Shown here one piece after another: positions 58,785 to 64,000 of a stretch of DNA of 64,000 bases; the stretch's first letter is position 1; each line of letters begins with the position of its first letter. Position numbers and translations under genes: made by a program. The stretch is from positions 17,866 through 81,865 of the forward strand of contig JABLUY010000178.1 in assembly GCA_013306675.1 (NCBI GenBank), in the 5' to 3' direction. This stretch comes from Thraustochytrium sp. TN22. Taxonomy: Eukaryota; Sar; Bigyra; Thraustochytrida; Thraustochytriidae. A model generated the notes under the pieces. It was not told the DNA's origin and made no database searches. It saw nothing but the letters and a program-made list of their open reading frames with translations.

Positions 58785-59767
58785 TTCGCCTGCCGTGCCG
58801 CGCGCTCCGCCGCCGCCGATCCCTCTCTGCCGCCGCCGCGCCCGCCGCGCGCCGCGCCACCAGCGGTCTCGCGCGAGTCAACGCGCCTCGCCGCCTGCCG
58901 CCCCAGCCAGCCTGCCCAGCCTGAGAGAGGGGGGCTCTGAGGCCGAGAGCTCAGCTTCTGCGCCTTCCGAGTCCTTCTGCCACTGGCGGCGTGGCGGCTG
59001 CCAGCCACTGCGCCGCGACTGCGGCCACGGTGACGGCGCCGCGCCCGGAGCCCGAGCTGCTGGCCAAAGCGCGCCAAAGCAAGGAAGAAAGCTCGTCGCG
59101 GCGAGCTTTCTGCGCCTGCGTGGTTGGCAAGTTCGCGCAGCCAGTGCCAGGCTGCCTGCCTGCCACGCACAGCACGCGGTGCTGCACGCACTGCGCGGCA
59201 CTGCACACGCCGCGTCGCTCGCGGTCGGTGCCTGCGCGGCCAGCAGCCACTGCCGCTGCCAGGGCTTGCTTTGCTTGGCGGCAATGCGGCGCCCGCTTGG
59301 ACTTTGACGCCTCCGAATCCGAGTCGTCGGTGGCGCTGCGCGCGTGGGAAGTCCAACAGCCAGGCAGGCAGGCAGGCAGGCAGGCAGGCCGGCCTTGACT
59401 CTGACTGATCTGGCTGGCTGATGATTGACGTGAGCTGACTGCCAGTGACAGTGAGAGCTGAGGTTGGTGGTGGCTGGTTTGCTCGCAGAGGGGGGGCGCG
59501 CGTTGGCGCGCGTTGGTGGCGCGTTGCCGGCCGCGCTTGAACGCGCTTGGTGCAGTGGTGGTGGGCGCCGACTTGATGATGGGCTCGGTAGAGTACACAC
59601 ACGGAGTCCTCGCGCACGCCCAGGCACCAGCACGATGATGACACCCCAGCGCACAGCGCTCTCTAACTTTAACGGCCTCCTGGACCGCAGCTCCCGGGTC
59701 GGGCAGTGCCAGTGTGACAACTCGTCGCGTCCGGGTCGCGGCCGCGGCCGTGCTGCAAGGCGCCGTC
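58785..59767. other. Divergent region between MATE and the p25-alpha-like gene
   Basis: 980 bp with no recognised gene. A (GGCA)n tract lies at about 59360-59389. A plus-strand frame near 59635-59765 (with MMTPQRTALSNFNGLLDRS) might be a 5' exon of the next gene in another frame, but no splice pair is convincing. Promoters for both genes are expected. Confidence 0.45.
59360..59389 (+). repeat. (GGCA)n tetranucleotide tract
   Basis: Tandem GGCA/CAGG repeat in the upstream region of the p25-alpha-like gene. Similar tracts at about 44100-44132 and immediately before the BRX1 start at about 36362-36382. Confidence 0.95.
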
Positions 59768-60114
59768 ATGCTGCAGCGCGTCTACGCGCGCTACTGCAGG
59801 TACGGGGCGGTGGCGCAGCAGCGTGAGACGCTGTCGGGACCCAAGTTCGCGCGCTTCTTGGAGGACGCGGGTCTGGACACGGCGCTGGAGGAAGGCATCG
59901 AGCCGTACGTGGCGGACGACCGCCTTCGCCTCACCTACGCGGACTTTTGTGATGCACTGCGCCGCCTTGCTGCGGCGCTCTATGTGGAGGAGCCCGACCT
60001 GGACCGTGCCTTACAGCAGCTCGTGGATGAGTTCGTGACCAAGCTCGTCGTGGATGATGATGCTTCACCAGACAACATTTCCATTGTCCTTGGCGACGAC
60101 GAGGAGGAAGACGA

Positions 60115-60156
<42 letters not shown>

Positions 60157-62044
60157 AAAAGGAGAAGAAGCACACAAACATCTACATCCATGCAGCAGCA
60201 GCAGCAACTACAACAAGGGCGCAAGAAGCGCGTCGTCGCTGGGCGGCGCAAGCTCCTCGTACGTGACGGCTCCGTTTGCTTCGCCAACCACGCCGAGGTC
60301 CTCGTGCTCAGGACTTTCGTCCATTGCAAGCTTCCCCGAGGACACCGAGTCGCGCACGACAGGAACGACGCTCGTCACGGTACACACGGATGCCATGCCG
60401 CTGCAAGCAGCCAAGCACAGCAGCACCAAGGTCGACCACAACCCGCAGCACGTGCACCTGGACGCTAGCCAGACTGAGCGCCTGCACGCCATCTTTGCGC
60501 AGTACGCACCCCACTGGTGCGCAGGCGCGGAGCGCAACACCAAGGCGCGCCGCTTCCTGCGCAGCACGCAGCGGCACTCGCGCAAACGGCCACGCACCTT
60601 TCGTTGGATCAACGCCATGTGCTTTGGCGGGTTTTCCAGCTTCGTGCATGACTTCCAGCTCGCCTCGCCAGACGACGCCTGCGTGCGCGACGCCTTCGCC
60701 TCGGCCGCTGGCGTCGCGCCCGCGCGCGTCTTTGACACCACGCTGGACAAGCACGCGTTTTTGCACGCCGCCGTCGGGCTCGCCGCCATCCAGGCCACGC
60801 GCACCAAGGGCGGCTTCATCCCCTTTGGCCAGCAGGTACGCGACCTGCTGCGCCAGTGCGAGCGCAACTTTTTGCCCGAGTGCCCAGGCTTCAACTGCGA
60901 CCTCGACCACAGCCTCCCCAGCACGCCCCGCGTGCGCATCGACGCGCTGCCCGTTGACGCACGCGAGGACGACCAGCTGCTCGCCACGCTCGACGTCGCC
61001 AACGCGCGCCTCATCAAGGTCTTCGTCGCGTACTGCGAGCACGAGTCCGTGGCGCCGGCGCCGCGCGACGCCTGCCGCGGCGCGCGCTGCGGCCCGCCGC
61101 TCCAGCCGCTGCTCACGGAGCGCCTCTTCTTGCGTTTTTCCAAGGACTTCGAGCTCAGCCCGCGCTTCCTCAGCGAGGGCCACCTCACCTCGCTCTTCCG
61201 CCAGCTCGCGCGCGACCCCTCGGCGCCGCCCGAGTCCGGCCCCACCGTGCCTGCCGTGCCCTACGCGGTCTTTGCCGCCCTCGTTGTGCACTGTGCGCTG
61301 CGCGGTTTATCGCGCTACCCGTACGAGGAGGTCGCCTCCACCGCCAGCGACAAGCTCACGCTGCTCCTGCGCAAGTTGCAGGTCACGGCCGCCTGCGCTC
61401 GCGTGCTTGGGCCTGGCGTCCCACTCCTCGACTTCGACGACCAAGCCAACGACGACCAGGACGACTCGGACCCTCACCAAAATCCACAGCAGCAGCATCA
61501 GCAGCAGCCGCCCGCCGCCGCCGCGGCCGCCGCGCACGTTCCTCGGGCGCCTTCGTGGACCTCCGTGGCCACGTCCTCCTCGGCCGCCTCCAAGACCTCA
61601 ACCTCCACCGTGACCGACGCGCGCTGGCTCGCGGACCGCCGCCGCCGCCTGCAGCGCGACTACGACCGGGCGCTGCGCCAGCGCCTCGCCGGCGCTGCTG
61701 CCGCCGCCGCCGCGCCCGCGCCCACCGACCCCGCCGCCGCAGCCGCCGCCACCGCCGCGCCCGTGCCCGCGCCCGCGCCCGCGAGCGCTGCATTGCCGGT
61801 GCCGCCGGCGCCGCCGACCTCGACGACCGCGACGACCGCGACAATCGCGACCGCGCCCGCCAGCCCTGCAGCCCTGCCTCGGTCGCGTCGAAGCGAGCCC
61901 ATCCGCTCGCTCTTTGCCGGCCGCAGCGCGTCCACGCCGCCGCGCGCGCCGTCGTCGTCGCGCCGCCTCGTGGCGCCGCCGCGCGCCGCCGACACGGCGC
62001 TCTCGCTCCACGAGAAGCTGCACCTTGCGCGCCTCACGCACTAG
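59768..62044 (+). CDS. p25-alpha/EF-hand-like multi-module protein
   Basis: 758 residues from the first in-frame ATG, 59768 (MLQRVYARYC); the frame is open upstream without ATG. Three modules share the pattern F-x-x-Y-C ... L-x-x-x-x-F-x-(K/R)-F-x-x-D ... Y-x-x-F-x-x-A-L, similar to p25-alpha/TPPP and degenerate EF-hand modules of flagellar and microtubule proteins: about residues 1-90 (YARYCRYG, GPKFARFLEDAGLD, YADFCDALRRLA), 225-360 (IFAQYAPHW, HAFLHAAVGLAAIQ) and 415-540 (VFVAYCEHE, LFLRFSKDFELS, YAVFAALVVHCAL). A poly-Asp/Glu run (about 110-140) and an Ala/Pro-rich C-terminal region (about 560-758) are disordered. A flagellar or microtubule role is inferred. Confidence 0.65.
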
Positions 62045-62075
62045 CTAGCTAGCGCCGGCAGGAGACGCAGCCACG

Positions 62076-62792
62076 ATGCAGCAGCTGCGCGCCGAGCTGC
62101 TCGACCTCGAGCGCCAAAAGGCCAAGAACGAGGACGAGGCCGTCGCGCTGCTCGAGGTCCTCAACTCTCCCGGCCCCGATGGATCGCCGCCCGTCGGCCT
62201 CTCCGGCAAGCTCGTCGACGACGAAGGCTTCCCGCGCGCCGATATTGACATTCCCATGATCCGCAAGCACCGCAACCGCCTCGCCATTCTGCGCACCGAC
62301 CGCAAGGACCTCGAGCGCCGCATCGAGGCCAAGCTACACGAGCTGCACGAGATGCTGCGCAACATGCCCGACGACCCGGACGACCAAGAGGACGACGGCG
62401 ACCACGACGGCGATGGCCACTATTCCGGCGACCCGCTCGTAGCCCCGGCCACCGCCACCTCGCTCCACGACGCCGCGCCGCGCGCGTCGCACGCTGCCGG
62501 CGACGACCTTGTACCTCTCGCCCGCGTCAACGAGGTCTTTGATGGCTCTCCGGCGGACCAGGCCGGCCTCCAGGCCGGCGACCGCATCCTCCAGTTCGGC
62601 TCTGTCGCCTACTCGGCTGCCGACGCCGGGCCGCGTCCGGACCTCTCCGCGCTCGCCGCCGAGGCCAGTGCTCACTTTCTGCAGTCCATTCACGTTCGTG
62701 TACTTCGCGACGATGCCGTCCTCTCGCTCCACCTCACGCCGCGTCGATGGTCTGGCCATGGCGTCCTTGGCTGTCATATTGTCCCCATCTGA
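62076..62792 (+). CDS. PSMD9: 26S proteasome assembly chaperone PSMD9/Nas2 (PDZ domain)
   Basis: 238 residues from ATG 62076. Nas2/p27 binds RPT5 and helps assemble the base of the 19S regulatory particle. The N-terminal helical domain (LRAELLDLERQKAKNEDEAVALLEVL ... PPVGLSGKLVDDEGFPRADIDIPMIRKHRNRLAILRTD) contains the highly conserved LVDxEGFPRxDIDI motif. After an acidic linker a C-terminal PDZ-like domain follows: ARVNEVFDGSPADQAGLQAGDRILQFGSV. The C-terminus ends in LGCHIVPI. The start lies only 31 bp past the upstream gene's stop codon, with a CTAG repeat between, so the promoter must be very short, overlap the upstream gene, or be shared by a read-through transcript. Confidence 0.95.
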   Translation: MQQLRAELLDLERQKAKNEDEAVALLEVLNSPGPDGSPPVGLSGKLVDDEGFPRADIDIPMIRKHRNRLAILRTDRKDLERRIEAKLHELHEMLRNMPDDPDDQEDDGDHDGDGHYSGDPLVAPATATSLHDAAPRASHAAGDDLVPLARVNEVFDGSPADQAGLQAGDRILQFGSVAYSAADAGPRPDLSALAAEASAHFLQSIHVRVLRDDAVLSLHLTPRRWSGHGVLGCHIVPI

Positions 62793-63006
62793 TCTCTGTG
62801 CATGCAGGCACAATGTATGTCTCTGCGACGCGACGCTGCTGCAAGCCAGTGCCACAAGAGCGCAAGAGCGCGTTTTGTCATGACCGTCCTTGGCCCCAGG
62901 CTGACTCATCGCGGAATTTATGTTCAAGCGTTACCACGCGTTTTCATTGTTCAAGCTGCGCCAACTAACTAATTCTAGACTACGACTTTTGAAAGCCTTT
63001 TAAAAG

Positions 63007-63258
63007 CTAGGCGTCTTCGCTCACAGCCTGCGCAAGGTCATCCGCATCAAGGAGCGCCTCGATCTCCGCCATCTCCGCCTTCTTGCGCTCAACGCCCTGG
63101 CCCACATCCGGCAGTCGAAACGCGGGCCCGACGCCTCGAATGCGCAAAAGGACACCCTTGCCCTCGCGCTGCGCGTCCTGCATGGCCTCCACCTCGCGTG
63201 CCAGCTGCTCGTGCACCTCCAGCAGCCTCAGCCGCTCGCTCGTGTTGAGCGCCGCCAT
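63007..63258 (-). CDS. Small helical protein, unknown function
   Basis: 83 residues from ATG 63258 (MAALNTSERLRLLEVHEQL). The frame is open upstream but becomes Arg/Gly low complexity without ATG. The first half is a predicted helix with heptad-like leucines (LRLLEVHEQLAREVEAMQ), the centre is a short VLLRIRGVGPAFRLPDVG strand-turn segment, and the C-terminus is an acidic helix (AEMAEIEALLDADDLAQ). Composition and codon use look coding. I do not recognise a family. Confidence 0.55.
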   Translation of the reverse strand: MAALNTSERLRLLEVHEQLAREVEAMQDAQREGKGVLLRIRGVGPAFRLPDVGQGVERKKAEMAEIEALLDADDLAQAVSEDA

Positions 63259-64000
63259 CCCGCCCTGCACGCGCTGCGCAGTCGCGCTGTCCCTTGGTCC
63301 CTCTGTCCCGCTTTCCAGGACCGCGCCCCGCCGCGCCCTGGCGCGCCGCGCTCCGCCGCTCCGCTTCGTTCGCTCCCCTCCGCGCCGGCCGCTGCGCGGC
63401 GCCGCCGCGGCGCCGCCGCCGCCGCCGCGCTTGCCGCCGCCGCGCCAGGCCCGCGCGCGCCGAGGCGGAGCGGCGAAGCCGGACAATTTTTCGTTTGCGC
63501 AGGCAGGGCGCGGCTGACAGACGTTCTTGGATTTCTTTCTTTCTCGAGAGAAGAGAGCAAGCTTCTCTGCTCGATTCCTCCGTGCCGCAGCCGCAGCCGG
63601 CCGGCAGGCAGGCGCTGCAGGTCGACCACGCAGGCCAGGACGGCGCGCTCCAGAGCCCGTGGCCGCCTCCGATTTTCTTTCGTTCTCTACCGAGCAGGCA
63701 GGCCAAGCACTGCACGGCCCGGTCGCGCTCCGAGGCGCGGCCGCTGTTGTTCACGAAGCCCGTGTCAGACCCAGCCAGCGAAAGGCCGAGGCCGAGTCAG
63801 CGCCCCAGGATAAACAAGTTGGCAAACGTATAGCTCAGTAGTTTGTTTTTGAAAAGCTAGCTCTTGTAGCTCGGTCTCAGCTGCTAGCTCAGGCTGGCGG
63901 CCGCGCAGGCGGAGCGCAGCGGCGCGCGGGGTTCATTCTGGCTTCGGCGGCGGCGGCGGCGGCGCGGCGCGGCGGCGCGCGTGCGGCGGGCGGCGGCGGC
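63259..64000. other. GC-rich low-complexity end of window
   Basis: Upstream of the small helical gene. GCC/GGC and CGCGCC runs (about 63330-63470), a TTTCTTTCTTTC tract (about 63532-63543), CTAG/AGCT-rich sequence (about 63855-63890) and a (GGC)n end (from about 63945). The long open frames on both strands are repeat artefacts. No gene is supported. Confidence 0.5.

Overview
The window is GC-rich nuclear DNA from a single-celled eukaryote. The genes have GT-AG introns, organelle-targeting N-termini, and eukaryote-only complexes: 26S proteasome, 60S biogenesis factors, autophagy, complex I accessory subunit. A CFAP61 gene and a p25-alpha/EF-hand-like gene point to a motile flagellated stage. 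A mitochondrial HslV peptidase and two tandem WRKY19-like CxxHGGG zinc-finger genes argue for a protist rather than an animal, fungus or plant. Those zinc fingers are best known from stramenopiles (oomycetes and relatives) and some other algae. A stramenopile or haptophyte is a reasonable guess, but the sequence alone does not fix the taxon.

Layout. 1-9.4 kb: partial Suppressor-of-fused-like gene, a gene-poor stretch, GH27 alpha-galactosidase, an NAD-dependent epimerase-like SDR, and a Myb protein with six repeats. 9.5-18 kb: glutathione synthetase, a CaMKK-like kinase with a giant activation-segment insertion, HslV, a two-exon multi-pass membrane protein, EBP2. 18.8-31.5 kb: a HMA-HMA-2OG oxygenase fusion, CFAP61, two WRKY19-like zinc-finger paralogues, RPT4, and ribokinase (two exons). 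31.6-42 kb: a large zinc-ribbon/PXB-like protein, a coiled-coil protein (two exons), BRX1, an NDUFB2-like subunit, ATG3, a 32-bp minisatellite and a gene-poor stretch. 42.3-46.7 kb: two glutamine synthetase II paralogues transcribed away from each other. 48.6-56.2 kb: the most unusual locus, an LRR-Roc-COR-TIR receptor-like gene with LRRs on near-identical tandem exon-intron units, followed by a smaller LRR-only gene of the same exon design. 57-63.3 kb: a MATE transporter with a repeat-derived C-terminus, the p25-alpha-like protein, the proteasome chaperone PSMD9/Nas2 and a small coiled-coil ORF.

Most genes are intronless and lie close together on alternating strands. Housekeeping themes recur: proteasome (RPT4, PSMD9), large-subunit ribosome assembly (EBP2, BRX1), thiol and nitrogen metabolism (GSS, two GS). 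They are scattered rather than clustered into operons. The exception to intron poverty is the LRR locus, where every LRR is its own 87-nt exon with the same phase, so units can be added or lost without breaking the frame. That, together with the TIR domain, makes it a candidate rapidly evolving innate-immune receptor locus. Low-complexity tracts, (GGCGA)n, (GGCA)n and (CTAG)n, recur in leaders and at gene ends.
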